Source of the DNA: a virus
IMG/VR virus record: IMGVR_UViG_3300033047_000013
Location: 1-54,689 of that record
DNA length: 54,689 nt
Direction: 5' to 3' (one strand)
The notes under the pieces were generated by a model. The model did no database searches. It saw only the letters and a program-made list of their open reading frames with translations, and was not told the origin of the DNA. This document shows positions 40,361 through 48,779 of the stretch, one piece after another. Numbering within the stretch: the first letter of the stretch is position 1; the number at the start of each line of letters is the position of its first letter. The translations under genes were made by a program, and so were the position numbers.

Positions 40361-41872
40361 TTATTCTGGTGCGGGGTCGTCATCATTGACATCTGTGTCA
40401 CCAGGTAGTTCTTTCATTAATCGTTCTACTTCAATAGCAGGGTCAAATTCATCTGACAATACGTTTCGACGTTTCATTTCATGCCAGAACGTTGCTTGAC
40501 TGATTTCTCTGTTCTCGCGCATCTTAATCAACGATTCAAGGTCTGCACCTTCAATGAATGTGTCAAAATCTTTATAAACTTCCACAACAGGTTCATAACC
40601 TGCATCTTCACCCAACCACATACAAGTGATTCGCAGAGCGTGTTCAAGAGCATCTTTTAGGGTCAAAGCCCATGACGCCACAGCAGAGCGAGCCTTATTA
40701 GCGGCTACTTGTGTTGTCACAACTGTTAAATTATCTGACTGAGCCGTTAACGGTTGGCGACCAAGTTCACGCAATTGCTGTTTGGTTTGTTCAATGTCTG
40801 ACGCTAGGAACTTGAGTGATTCAGCAGAAGGTTCAATAAACTCCCACCGACCAGAAGGGCCACCAGCTATATTTTGGCCTGTATATAATACTGTACCTGG
40901 ACCAATCGCTAATTTCTTAGGTGTCTTACCGTTTGCTTCTTTCGGCGGGTTGACACCATTACCTGAGAGCATTGGATATGCGGTTAGATTTTTAGCGTAT
41001 TTTAAACCGCTTTCTTCTAAGTATAATTCGATCTGCAAATCAGCAGCATCACGCATAGCCGGATAAATCTTAAACGTCCGACCATCGCGGCGTCCGACCA
41101 TAAACGGAACCAGTGGAATGACTGATATTGTAAGATCGCCACCATCTATTTTTTTAAAGCTGGTCTTATTTTCAAGAACTGGCTTTTTCATCTTTTGCCA
41201 CAGTTCCCAAAAAACACCACCATCATCAGAGCGACCAAAAATACGGATATGGTCAGGCGCACCAGGTTCTAATATACGAATATAGGTTAGTGTTTCAGTA
41301 CCGTCGATAACTTCACTTTTGGCTTCTAAAACATTGCGACCGAGCACATGAGACCACCACGGACGAATACCTTTTGCCTTGACATCAGCAACAGTCTTCA
41401 CTTGGTCAGGGTTTTCATCTGTTGGATAATCAATGAATATCCAATCAATCGCAGAGTTGATACCATTAAAAAACGATTGAGAACCAAACGCTGTAAGATT
41501 GTTACCAGCACCATCAACGTCTTTGACAAAATCTGCAATATGCTGAGGTGTAGGGTTTTTATCATTGTCGATTAAAGAAATCTGTTTCTCGAATGGTTTT
41601 GCAGAAAGTGATTCGATAATGTCACGATAAACATTCGTGAACTTGGTTAACTGTTTGCGGAAGTCATAGCCCTTTTGGTCTTCATCAGGGAACCTGGGGA
41701 GATATTTCTCACCAGCTTCACGGATAGCAGCAGTTCCGTCGATCAATGTGTCAGTGAGATCCCAATACTCAACCATAGAAGCAATGTCTTTTGCTCGCTT
41801 GAGCATAACATCACCATCAGCAATTGACGGGTGGTTTTCAAATACGCGAGGAAGTTTTGATATATTTAACAT
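40361..41872 (-). CDS. Portal protein, DUF4055-like
   Basis: 503 aa. DIASMVEYWDLTDTLIDGTAAIREAGEKYLPRFPDE, QLTKFTNVYRDIIESLSAKPF, GINSAIDWIFIDYPT, and SRWEFIEPSAESLKFLASDIEQTKQQLRELGRQPL are typical of DUF4055 portals. Forms the dodecameric DNA gate. The start shares the KLPRVFE peptide with the tail tip protein. Confidence 0.88.
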   Translation of the reverse strand: MLNISKLPRVFENHPSIADGDVMLKRAKDIASMVEYWDLTDTLIDGTAAIREAGEKYLPRFPDEDQKGYDFRKQLTKFTNVYRDIIESLSAKPFEKQISLIDNDKNPTPQHIADFVKDVDGAGNNLTAFGSQSFFNGINSAIDWIFIDYPTDENPDQVKTVADVKAKGIRPWWSHVLGRNVLEAKSEVIDGTETLTYIRILEPGAPDHIRIFGRSDDGGVFWELWQKMKKPVLENKTSFKKIDGGDLTISVIPLVPFMVGRRDGRTFKIYPAMRDAADLQIELYLEESGLKYAKNLTAYPMLSGNGVNPPKEANGKTPKKLAIGPGTVLYTGQNIAGGPSGRWEFIEPSAESLKFLASDIEQTKQQLRELGRQPLTAQSDNLTVVTTQVAANKARSAVASWALTLKDALEHALRITCMWLGEDAGYEPVVEVYKDFDTFIEGADLESLIKMRENREISQATFWHEMKRRNVLSDEFDPAIEVERLMKELPGDTDVNDDDPAPE

Positions 41873-41916
41873 AATGTGACTATTAAACGCTCCATTAAAA
41901 ATGTCAATTAGCGTCT

Positions 41917-42282
41917 TTACGGTTTTTTATACCCCGATGCTGAAACAACTCCACCAATCCAACCCTTGAGTAACAGGTTCTTATCCCTGCAAGCATTAGC
42001 TGTCTTTCCCCAAGCGGCGGCTGTTCGGACGGCATCAATTCCGTCGATGTCAGGGCCGTCAGGAATATATTCACCTGTGAGCGTACCGCAATCTTCTGTA
42101 ACCTTGCTGTCCGGCGGAGTAATGACAACGTTCACGACTTCACCAGCAAGTGTCTCAATCTTTGTGATTATCTTTGTATCTGTGACTTCAACATCAGGCT
42201 TATCTTTTCCGCCTATTCCTAACGTCCCGCAAGAGGTCAGCGCCACCGCGCACAACAGAGTTACCATTTTCATCGCATACAT
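41917..42282 (-). CDS. Outer-membrane spanin (Rz1-like lipoprotein)
   Basis: 121 aa. MYAMKMVTLLCAVALTSCG has a lipobox (LTSC, with G after it), so it should be lipidated at Cys18. The rest is periplasmic (KPDVEVTDTKIITKIETLAG). It begins within the end of the i-spanin gene (83-base overlap), the classical Rz/Rz1 nesting. At lysis it links to the inner-membrane spanin and fuses the membranes. Confidence 0.78.
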   Translation of the reverse strand: MYAMKMVTLLCAVALTSCGTLGIGGKDKPDVEVTDTKIITKIETLAGEVVNVVITPPDSKVTEDCGTLTGEYIPDGPDIDGIDAVRTAAAWGKTANACRDKNLLLKGWIGGVVSASGYKKP

Positions 42283-42718
42283 TTGTCAATCCCTTTAATC
42301 GTTCCTCAAGACCAGCGTAGAACGCCTTATCTGCTGCACTGTTTCGATTAGCCGATGCAAGCGCAGTTGCATTGTTTTCTTGTGTTTTTAGTAATGTTTC
42401 AGATGCCAGTTTAGCGGCATCTGCATTTTGTTTCATGTGTGCCGCAACTTGACCTTTAGCCGTATCTCGATCCGTCTGACACGATTCAAGTAAAGCTTTC
42501 TTTTCCTTAGCATCTGATAAAGCAAGACCAAGGTCGGTTTCAAGCGTGTTGATATAAACAGCTTTGGATGCGACCCCTTTATTGAAGTTTGATACTGCAT
42601 GATATTTTATTACACCAAGCAAAGCGACCATAATGAGCAATCCACCAATACCTTTAGCAGCTAAAGCTTGTGGTCCGGAAAGACCCTTCATCAAAGCACC
42701 TGCAAATTTAAACATCAT
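42200..42718 (-). CDS. Inner-membrane spanin (Rz-like)
   Basis: 172 aa from the ATG at 42718 (GAGGA just upstream). One TM segment (GIGGLLIMVALLGVIKYH, residues about 23-41), then a periplasmic coiled coil (NTLETDLGLALSDAKEKKALLE, AAKLASETLLKTQENN). Overlap with the lipoprotein gene supports a spanin pair. A CAGCGTAG motif at 42313 falls in the coding sequence. Confidence 0.75.
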   Translation of the reverse strand: MMFKFAGALMKGLSGPQALAAKGIGGLLIMVALLGVIKYHAVSNFNKGVASKAVYINTLETDLGLALSDAKEKKALLESCQTDRDTAKGQVAAHMKQNADAAKLASETLLKTQENNATALASANRNSAADKAFYAGLEERLKGLTNVCDENGNSVVRGGADLLRDVRNRRKR

Positions 42719-43286
42719 TATCCTCGAATCTAATTGTGACTTTTTCACCGCGATTAATTGCAGCTATTATCAATTTATAGAGTTTCCAATAATTCGGTCG
42801 GGACGGGGAGACTGTTTCGCCGCCGCTCCAATGACCAGGGAGTAAGCAACCTGATGTGTCGTTGTGGGTGTTTCCAGGGTGAATTAATATCCAAGTGAAA
42901 CCTTTAACGTCTAAAATATGGAGCATTCCCTTGGCGTGTTCGTTGCCAAATGCTCGCAGCATCGAAGCCATGAAACGAGATTTAGGGTGTAAACCTATTT
43001 CATATTCACCAACCCATATACGTGTCTTATGTTTGATTTTTACTTCGCGACCTGCATCTTCAAGACCGTGACAGATAAACTCACCATCAACAGATATGCG
43101 AGAGATTGTCGTTGTCGGAGTTTTTAATATAGGGTCCCAACCGACTTGTTTGAAACGGTCTACAACAACTAACATTCCGTCATTCTCCAATTCCATCGGG
43201 ATAATTTCTTTTACAAATCTACCCGTTTCAAAATCTCGATGTCTACTGACCAGTTCACAATAATAAGTTGGTCGGTTAACTCGCAT
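42708..43286 (-). CDS. DUF5675 protein near lysis genes
   Basis: 192 aa from the ATG at 43286; an open frame upstream overlaps the previous gene. ISRISVDGEFICHGLEDAGREVK, RIWVGEYEIGLHPKSRF, GMLHILDVKGFTWILIHPGNTHNDTSGCLLPG are the DUF5675 core, with conserved His and Asp/Cys residues (HPGN..D..GC). Its fold is like L,D-transpeptidases but its activity is not established. The setting, next to spanins, makes a role in lysis possible. Confidence 0.78.
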   Translation of the reverse strand: MRVNRPTYYCELVSRHRDFETGRFVKEIIPMELENDGMLVVVDRFKQVGWDPILKTPTTTISRISVDGEFICHGLEDAGREVKIKHKTRIWVGEYEIGLHPKSRFMASMLRAFGNEHAKGMLHILDVKGFTWILIHPGNTHNDTSGCLLPGHWSGGETVSPSRPNYWKLYKLIIAAINRGEKVTIRFEDNDV

Positions 43287-43671
43287 CTGCTTCTTTTTTA
43301 CGTTCGGTTTCTGCAATTTCTTCTGCTTCATCAGTTGCAGGTTCCAACTCTGAAACACCATCACCATCTTCATCAGTTGCAGTGTCGAGAATAGCATCGT
43401 AACCTTTACGGTTCAAACGGTCCATCACTAAAACGGTTCGGACGGTCGTATCTGTGGCACGTTCCACTTTGAAATACGTGTCATTGGTGTTGGGAGATGG
43501 GTCGGGATAATTGATGTCATTCATACGAAGCACGTCTATGATGACGCTCGCATTCATAGTCTGGTCGCCGTTCCAAGATGCTTTCACATGCTTCTTGGTT
43601 TCACTGAACTTAGTCGGTTTAGGAATACCAGCAGCAGCCAATGCAATATCAAATTTCTGTTTATTGTTCAT
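43276..43671 (-). CDS. Hypothetical protein with acidic C terminus
   Basis: 131 aa. ALAAAGIPKPTKFSETKKHVKASWNGDQTMNASVIIDVLRMNDINYP, then FKVERATDTTVRTVLVMDRL and an acidic tail (ATDEDGDGVSELEPATDEAEE). No family recognised. Overlaps the DUF5675 gene by 11 bases. Follows the tRNA. Confidence 0.6.
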   Translation of the reverse strand: MNNKQKFDIALAAAGIPKPTKFSETKKHVKASWNGDQTMNASVIIDVLRMNDINYPDPSPNTNDTYFKVERATDTTVRTVLVMDRLNRKGYDAILDTATDEDGDGVSELEPATDEAEEIAETERKKEADAS

Positions 43672-43690
43672 ATTCGTCTCCGATGTTTGT

Positions 43691-43765
43691 CAGCGTAGGT
43701 TGGATTCGAACCAACGCCATCGCAACTAAATGAGTCACGCAATCTGACCACTGATATACTACGCT
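43691..43765 (-). tRNA. tRNA-like gene with unusual anticodon arm
   Basis: On the minus strand: acceptor stem AGCGTAG / CTACGCT (7 perfect bp), D arm TATC-AGTGGTCA-GATT, T arm GTTGG-TTCGAAT-CCAAC perfect. The anticodon arm pairs CGTGA with TTGCG (two wobbles) and leaves a nine-base loop CTCATTTAG. Closing an inner C-G gives a seven-base loop TCATTTA with ATT at the anticodon but no U33. Reading CAT after U33 needs the nine-base loop. No CCA is encoded. Identity therefore unclear: Met/Ile-CAT, a decayed gene or a decoding variant. The 3' acceptor strand contains the genome-wide CAGCGTAG motif. Confidence 0.72.
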
Positions 43766-43784
43766 ATAATTTGGTTGTGGTTAT

Positions 43785-44009
43785 TTATCGTTTTTTCTTT
43801 TTACAAGACGCTCGTCTAACATTTCCTGCAAGGTTTCTTGGTGGGTTTTTAATTGCACCACTTTTGATACCGCTAATTGTTGAAGGGCTTCGATGTGCTG
43901 CGGTAGCAATTGATTTAATTGTAGCACCGCATTTCAATTTTGCTCTTATAGCTTTACGTGCTGTTCCACCGGTTCTTTTACCAGCAACCCCTTTTCTAGG
44001 ATGTTTCAT
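43785..44009 (-). CDS. Small basic HTH-like protein
   Basis: 74 aa, very basic at both ends (MKHPRKGVAGKRTGGTARKA, SCKKKKR). IKSIATAAHRSPSTISGIKSG is a likely HTH (helix, turn, recognition helix). May bind DNA of the cos/pac or promoter region; no family recognised. Confidence 0.6.
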   Translation of the reverse strand: MKHPRKGVAGKRTGGTARKAIRAKLKCGATIKSIATAAHRSPSTISGIKSGAIKNPPRNLAGNVRRASCKKKKR

Positions 44010-44065
44010 AATATTCCTTTATGTTTCAAATGAGATTGCCATTAAACACCTTGTCACGTTATATG

Positions 44066-44899
44066 TCAATCTGTAAAACAACCGCAACCACCCATATCAA
44101 AAGGGTCAATTTCCCAACCAGATTCAACACCTATTCTAAACTGTTTTAAAGTTAAATATTTTAATTCACCATTTATAGTTTTTCGTAAAAACGGTCGGGC
44201 TTTCGGATTTTTCAATATTGTACGTTCCATCCGCTCCTCATGTCGAGCGTAAGTTTCAGGAATCTTTTCCAATAATAGTTTGAATTGTCCTTGACCTGCT
44301 TTCACACAAAATCCACCGCAATTGTTATGCGTAAACCCCATGTCATAGAGCCTTGCTTGTTTCAGGTCATATTTAGCAAACAGTTCCGCCCATTTCGGTC
44401 GCCAGAACTTATAATCATTTATGAACGATCTCACAGGAATCGACCATCTTTTTTGTGCTCGTTCAAGTCTGTCCAACTCGGAAAAATCCATACCTAAAAT
44501 CATAACATCATTTTCTGTACCGTTTTCCTCCAACCACTTCGCAATTTGACTGGTTTTAAGTTGTTCGCTACAATGTGCTGTTCTAGTGTTTCCGATATAT
44601 TTTACATCATCAAAAACTTCCCAAGGTGTCCGACCATCACACACCTTAATTATTTCTTTACCTAGTATGTTTTGAAGGTCGTTGTTGAAACGGTATAAAT
44701 CCCAATCTTCAATCAACGTATCAGCAAAAATTGGGACGTAATTTAAGCCGTGTTCCATAGCTAACAGTGCTGAAACAGCACTTCCATTTCCACCCGATAC
44801 AGAAATGATAAACCTTGGTTCAGGTGTTTTATCAAACGCTTTCAGAACCTTTAACAGTTGTTCTGGTGAACCTTCAATTTCTAAGGATGTTTCATTCAT
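44066..44899 (-). CDS. PAPS-reductase/ATP-PPase family protein
   Basis: 277 aa from the ATG at 44899. FIISVSGGNGSAVSALLAMEHG is the PP-loop that binds ATP pyrophosphate. HCSEQLKTSQIAKWL and three cysteine groups (HNNCGGFCVKAGQ, GGCGCF) are like those of phage PAPS-reductase-type proteins, some of which modify DNA or tRNA with sulfur or nucleobase changes. The reaction here cannot be told. It is the first gene behind a double-TTGACA promoter inside the late operon, so it may be expressed early. Confidence 0.78.
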   Translation of the reverse strand: MNETSLEIEGSPEQLLKVLKAFDKTPEPRFIISVSGGNGSAVSALLAMEHGLNYVPIFADTLIEDWDLYRFNNDLQNILGKEIIKVCDGRTPWEVFDDVKYIGNTRTAHCSEQLKTSQIAKWLEENGTENDVMILGMDFSELDRLERAQKRWSIPVRSFINDYKFWRPKWAELFAKYDLKQARLYDMGFTHNNCGGFCVKAGQGQFKLLLEKIPETYARHEERMERTILKNPKARPFLRKTINGELKYLTLKQFRIGVESGWEIDPFDMGGCGCFTD

Positions 44900-44941
44900 A
44901 ACATTTATTCTCACTCACTCACAATATACATGAAACCCATA

Positions 44942-44968
44942 ACTATACCATGTCAAATAATGTGTCAA
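44942..44968 (-). promoter_or_regulatory. Double-TTGACA type promoter, leftward
   Basis: TGTCAA at 44963-44968 and 44951-44956 (TTGACACATTATTTGACA on the minus strand), with TATAGT at 44947-44942 (15 bases) or TAGTTA (17 bases). Drives the PAPS-reductase-like gene. Confidence 0.72.
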
Positions 44969-44971
44969 TTA

Positions 44972-46708
44972 TTAATATCTACCTGTGTACGCTTGACCGG
45001 AATCTTCTGGCATTGGGAAGAATGCCATAATACCGCTATCTGCCAAATCTGGTGATTTCGTTCCATCCGGTTTCTTTTCAATGATTGTACGCAAGCCCGT
45101 TGAACTTCCGCGCGTTGGTTGTGCCAGTTCCTTCATAAGCTGCATCAGGAGCGGCATTGTACCGTCAAGTGATATGAGTTCCTCTGGCTTATAAACAATA
45201 CCCTCTGTAACCGCCTTGTGTGTCTTATAGAAACGGGTTCGGACGCTCCACCATGCTTGGGCTTTCATGTTGCCGAACATATCTTTGTTAAGCAGACTTT
45301 CATCATCATCTTCAACGATACGCGCGAACGGATTGATGACCTTACCACCCGCATTCCAAGGTATCATGCGAATACCGTTCAACTCGACCTCGGAATCATC
45401 AACCAAACGATTGAACTCGGCTTTCACAGTCGCGCCGATGCTGACAACATCATATTGGATTTTAAGGTCTCTGATATGACGACAGGTATCTATTGCGCGG
45501 CGAGTGGTGACACCAACATCACGCGACCCCCATTCCTCTACACTGCGCCATATAATCCACTGGCGTAGAGTCAGAGCGTTCCGGTCAATACCTTCGTCTG
45601 CCAAATCAAGACCAGCACCCCAATTATTAGGTATCTCGGATGGGTGACAGCGTAGATATGGAATCTTCAAATGAGCATCAACAGCCGCTTGAATCCATTC
45701 ATATTTAATCAACGTGTTCTGAACCGATGCACTGTAATTACGCTCAACCTCTTGCGCGAAGATGTGTTGCATCCCTTCGCGCTCTGATTTGGCTTTCCGT
45801 TTGTCATACCATTCTTGGTTTTTCTCAGGATGGTGCGACCAATCAATTATGAACACCCTCGTAAAACCCGATTCAATCGGTTCGCTGTCCGGAGACCATT
45901 CAATCCCAGCTTCACGCTTACGGTGGAACACATTACCCAATCCGTTAACTGATGAAATATCAACCTGGCAATTGGTGTTGTCACCGAGCGCCGCTTCAAT
46001 CAATTCCGGTCGTTCATAATGCGCCGCTTCATCTTTAAAATACAAAGCAGTACGACCACCACGTCCAATCGCATCGCCTGTTTCACCTGTAATGGACGAA
46101 CCGTTTTCAGGATTGATGAACTTCATAAACGTTGCATGTTTGCGAGCGCTGAAATTGTCCGGCATCCATATATCAGGTAAACGTTCTATGATCTTACGCA
46201 TTTTCTCAAAGATACTGGACGTATCGCCAATCTTGTCCACCAACTCTTGCTTTCGCGAACCCCAACCAATTGCATCGTCATCAATGAACAACCATGACCA
46301 TATGGAATACCCACATGCGAGCCATGTCGCACCAGCATCACGACATTTCTCAATCAGACCACTTTCGCCGTGCTCACGCAATTCATGCAGGAAGTCGATA
46401 AATTCTAACTGTCGTGTGAAAAATACGAACGGCATCCACTTGTTATCGGCTTTACGCGGGTTATAAGTGTCCATCCAATGCATAATGAACTCGGCTGGAC
46501 GGGTTTTATAATATGTGTGAGCCGACCCCATCATCACAGGGTCTTGGCGTAACTTCTGCAATGTCTGAATACGCCATGTGTAGACACCTTTATAATCAGG
46601 TGGCCAATCGGAATGGTTCAAAGCGTGAGGTTTCCAAGGGGTTACAGCACCAAACGCTTTCAGGCGTTCTTGCCAACCGAACAAATCTGCTTGTTGCTGA
46701 AAAAACAT
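44972..46708 (-). CDS. terL: Terminase large subunit
   Basis: 578 aa. Walker A-like KCRDAGATWLACGYSIWSWLF at about 108-128, Walker B-like RTALYFKDEAAHYE at about 210-223, and the nuclease domain starting WGAGLDLADEGIDRNALT at about 365-382 with its catalytic Asp. The gene packages DNA into proheads. The final GSSTGLRTIIEKKPDGTKSPDLAD fits the C-terminal nuclease end. A CAGCGTAG motif at 45648 lies in the gene. Confidence 0.9.
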   Translation of the reverse strand: MFFQQQADLFGWQERLKAFGAVTPWKPHALNHSDWPPDYKGVYTWRIQTLQKLRQDPVMMGSAHTYYKTRPAEFIMHWMDTYNPRKADNKWMPFVFFTRQLEFIDFLHELREHGESGLIEKCRDAGATWLACGYSIWSWLFIDDDAIGWGSRKQELVDKIGDTSSIFEKMRKIIERLPDIWMPDNFSARKHATFMKFINPENGSSITGETGDAIGRGGRTALYFKDEAAHYERPELIEAALGDNTNCQVDISSVNGLGNVFHRKREAGIEWSPDSEPIESGFTRVFIIDWSHHPEKNQEWYDKRKAKSEREGMQHIFAQEVERNYSASVQNTLIKYEWIQAAVDAHLKIPYLRCHPSEIPNNWGAGLDLADEGIDRNALTLRQWIIWRSVEEWGSRDVGVTTRRAIDTCRHIRDLKIQYDVVSIGATVKAEFNRLVDDSEVELNGIRMIPWNAGGKVINPFARIVEDDDESLLNKDMFGNMKAQAWWSVRTRFYKTHKAVTEGIVYKPEELISLDGTMPLLMQLMKELAQPTRGSSTGLRTIIEKKPDGTKSPDLADSGIMAFFPMPEDSGQAYTGRY

Positions 46709-46719
46709 TTAATAATTAT

Positions 46720-46748
46720 TTGACACATTATTTGACATATGCTAGATA
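46720..46748 (+). promoter_or_regulatory. Double-TTGACA type promoter, rightward
   Basis: TTGACACATTATTTGACA; TTGACA at 46720-46725, 17 bases, TAGATA at 46743-46748. Drives the small plus-strand genes 46881-47497. Confidence 0.73.
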
Positions 46749-46880
46749 ATGGATGAAATCAAATGAAAGTCAAATATTATGTCAGATAAATTAAGGTGGA
46801 TTCCAGTTACACCCATTATCCCACTATACGACCTTAAATCAAGTAAGACCACCGATCACATAACTTACAAAGGAATTAAA

Positions 46881-47069
46881 ATGAACCGCCAACAATGGAG
46901 AGCAATACGGACGGCTAAATATGGTGCGATAGCTGTGGCGTTTTTTACATTGGGTGGGTTTGCAGGTTGGTATTCACACCAAGAACCTGAATTGAGTAAA
47001 AGAGAATTAGAAACTATCCGCGTAGCATCACAATTTGATAGTGCATGTGGATTAATTGAGAGGAAGTGA
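46881..47069 (+). CDS. 62-aa membrane protein
   Basis: MNRQQWRAIRTAKYGAIAVA, one TM segment (about 14-33), then a helical soluble part (SKRELETIRVASQFDSACGLI). The ATG at 46881 has AAGGA 8 bases upstream. The frame is open from 46779 (34 more residues), which would start close to the promoter with a weaker RBS. First of a four-gene rightward island opposite to the late genes. Confidence 0.6.
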   Translation: MNRQQWRAIRTAKYGAIAVAFFTLGGFAGWYSHQEPELSKRELETIRVASQFDSACGLIERK

Positions 47070-47070
47070 A

Positions 47071-47157
47071 ATGATATATTTTATCACATTGCTATTAATT
47101 ACACCTGTTTGTTTTGGGGTGTTGGTTATTAAATACATAGGGTGGATGAACTCATGA
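47071..47157 (+). CDS. 28-aa TM micropeptide
   Basis: MIYFITLLLITPVCFGVLVI, then KYIGWMNS; strong GAGAGGAAG before the start; ATGA overlap with the next gene. Function unknown. Confidence 0.55.
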   Translation: MIYFITLLLITPVCFGVLVIKYIGWMNS

Positions 47158-47291
47158 CCTTCGCCAGATATTGTAAGCACAAATGGGTGTATAGTGATGA
47201 CCGGAAAATACGCAGATGTAGAATTTGTGGCGTCCGGCAAAAGGAGCATCTATCGCTCGTAACTAAGAAAATACAATGGAGACCGATGTGA
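47154..47291 (+). CDS. 45-aa Cys/His micro-protein
   Basis: RYCKHKW and RRCRICGVRQKEH give Cys/His pairs (C7, H9, C22, C25, H32) of a possible zinc finger. Coupled by ATGA upstream, and by ATGTGA if the next gene starts at GTG 47288. Confidence 0.55.
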   Translation: MTFARYCKHKWVYSDDRKIRRCRICGVRQKEHLSLVTKKIQWRPM

Positions 47292-47497
47292 CCGATAAAT
47301 ACAAACATAGATTTCACGCAGATGGAGCGTATGAAAAAGTTAAATGGAATTGTCCACCACCAGAAAATGCGGGGATGCAGTGTTTTATTTCCACTGACCT
47401 TCATAAAATAGAGTTAATTGATTTCACTATAAAACAGGCACTTGCATGGGCTGTTCACAACGGTCCAATTCCACTAGACGGGTCGGACGAGGATTAG
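47288..47497 (+). CDS. Hypothetical 69-aa protein
   Basis: I start it at GTG 47288, which has GGAG six bases upstream (47279-47282) and overlaps the preceding stop; an ATG at 47276 adds four residues. DKYKHRFHADGAYEKVKWNC, LHKIELIDFTIKQALAWAVHNGP. No family recognised. It converges with 47494. Confidence 0.58.
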   Translation: MTDKYKHRFHADGAYEKVKWNCPPPENAGMQCFISTDLHKIELIDFTIKQALAWAVHNGPIPLDGSDED

Positions 47498-47655
47498 TGA
47501 TCTATGCCGTTGAGCCAACTCTCATATCTTGCTCGAACACACCGGACGATCATTTTGGTTAGTTTGATGATACTCTGAACGGCAAGACATAACCAAACCA
47601 GTTTTACGATTGATTGACCATGTTCCTTAAGAATAAACCCAGCTATTTCCAACAT
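47494..47655 (-). CDS. 53-aa membrane-associated protein
   Basis: MLEIAGFILKEHGQSIVKLV, then a hydrophobic helix (VWLCLAVQSIIKL) and a basic end. AAGGA precedes the ATG at 47655. Overlaps the end of 47627-48061 by 29 bases. Small holin-like or antiholin-like gene is possible. Confidence 0.5.
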   Translation of the reverse strand: MLEIAGFILKEHGQSIVKLVWLCLAVQSIIKLTKMIVRCVRARYESWLNGIDH

Positions 47656-48061
47656 GACGCTTCCTTATGAGAGGATGACAGAGAGCCGCCAAACTTAGAA
47701 AAAATAGTCCGTAAGTCGTGTTTTGATATATTGACCTCACACTTTTCGACACAATGCTTACTTCCGTATAAGTTGCATACCACAAATCATTGCACGTAGA
47801 CAACACCATAAATATAGAAATCCACAAAGGCCACATCGTTCTGGTTTTAGCCGCAAACCGGACGGCTACAAAACCGACCAAGAGAGCCATGAACATGTTA
47901 GGGTAGGGAATGGAGTTGTTGAACGTGATGTCCTGTATAATTCCGCCGACCATCCAGTAAGCGATTAGAGCGAACCACAATAAAGCATGAGACCTGTCTC
48001 GTCGCCAAATGAGAACGAACCCACCAGCAACCAACATCAATATATCATCTAAAAGTGGCAA
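47627..48061 (-). CDS. Four-TM membrane protein
   Basis: 144 aa with hydrophobic segments at about 7-20 (LMLVAGGFVLIWR), 26-44 (ALLWFALIAYWMVGGII), 55-68 (NMFMALLVGFVAVRF) and 110-128 (YGLFFLSLAALCHPLI). Directly follows 48062. Possibly a phage holin or host-membrane protein; no family recognised. Confidence 0.6.
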   Translation of the reverse strand: MPLLDDILMLVAGGFVLIWRRDRSHALLWFALIAYWMVGGIIQDITFNNSIPYPNMFMALLVGFVAVRFAAKTRTMWPLWISIFMVLSTCNDLWYATYTEVSIVSKSVRSIYQNTTYGLFFLSLAALCHPLIRKRHVGNSWVYS

Positions 48062-48364
48062 TTAGTCTTTGTCTCGACCGATACCGTCATCATCGTCGCC
48101 AGACGGGGAGAGGGCTTTGTTCTTAAGCGCATTTTCAAGTCGAGCAGCCGCGTCATGCGATTTAATCATGTTCTCAGCCGCATCACCGAGATTCCCGATG
48201 GTTTTTAACATGGGAGCCATGTCACGTACAATCTGATAATCGCTTGCACCCATCGTAGACGCCAATTTAATACCGTCAATTACGAGTTTGCATTGTTGTC
48301 TAGCAAGCAGTACCAGCGTAGATTCTTGTACTACCATAGTGCCTTTAATATGATCAGGGTTCAT
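48062..48364 (-). CDS. Hypothetical 100-aa protein
   Basis: From the ATG at 48364 (AAGGAAAAAACA upstream; ATGA overlap with the holin-like gene). Helical: ESTLVLLARQQCKLVIDGIKLASTMG, LKTIGNLGDAAENMIKSHDAA, ending in an acidic tail (GDDDDGIGRDKD). A CAGCGTAG motif at 48314 falls inside. Function unknown. Confidence 0.58.
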   Translation of the reverse strand: MNPDHIKGTMVVQESTLVLLARQQCKLVIDGIKLASTMGASDYQIVRDMAPMLKTIGNLGDAAENMIKSHDAAARLENALKNKALSPSGDDDDGIGRDKD

Positions 48365-48747
48365 TGTTTTTTCCTTGTGATTACTGATACGATCCAATCT
48401 CCGAGTGCTTCAATGTTGAAACCCGTTATGAAATAAAGAACCAAGCGCCCACCCATTAGAGAGAATATGTAAACGGGGAGCAATTCGGACATGTCACTGG
48501 TCAACCCCATGATGTCCGCGACAGCCCTGCCTATCAAATAACCAGCAGTGAACCCCGCAATAAAAGCCCAAGCCATGTGACCCCATCCTTTGAGCGAGCC
48601 ATTTCTAAACCGTGCAGATGCCGCTTGAATAGATCCAACCGTTGCAGCAGCTATAACAACCAATTCATGTGGTATTTCAGGAATAACCATTCCCATCGCC
48701 GCAATCGCTACAAGTGCTGCCGCACCAATTGTCTGAGCATCGAACAT
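48361..48747 (-). CDS. Holin-candidate membrane protein
   Basis: 128 aa with two to three membrane segments (IGAAALVAIAAMGMVI at about 7-22, HMAWAFIAGFTAGYLIGRAV at about 57-76, LLPVYIFSLMGGRLVLYFITG at about 89-109) and a basic C terminus (VITRKKQ). Such a layout between terminase genes fits a holin family of alphaproteobacterial phages. No endolysin lies next to it. Confidence 0.6.
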   Translation of the reverse strand: MFDAQTIGAAALVAIAAMGMVIPEIPHELVVIAAATVGSIQAASARFRNGSLKGWGHMAWAFIAGFTAGYLIGRAVADIMGLTSDMSELLPVYIFSLMGGRLVLYFITGFNIEALGDWIVSVITRKKQ

Positions 48748-48779
48748 ATTACATCCCTATCATCTGATTTATGCAGACG

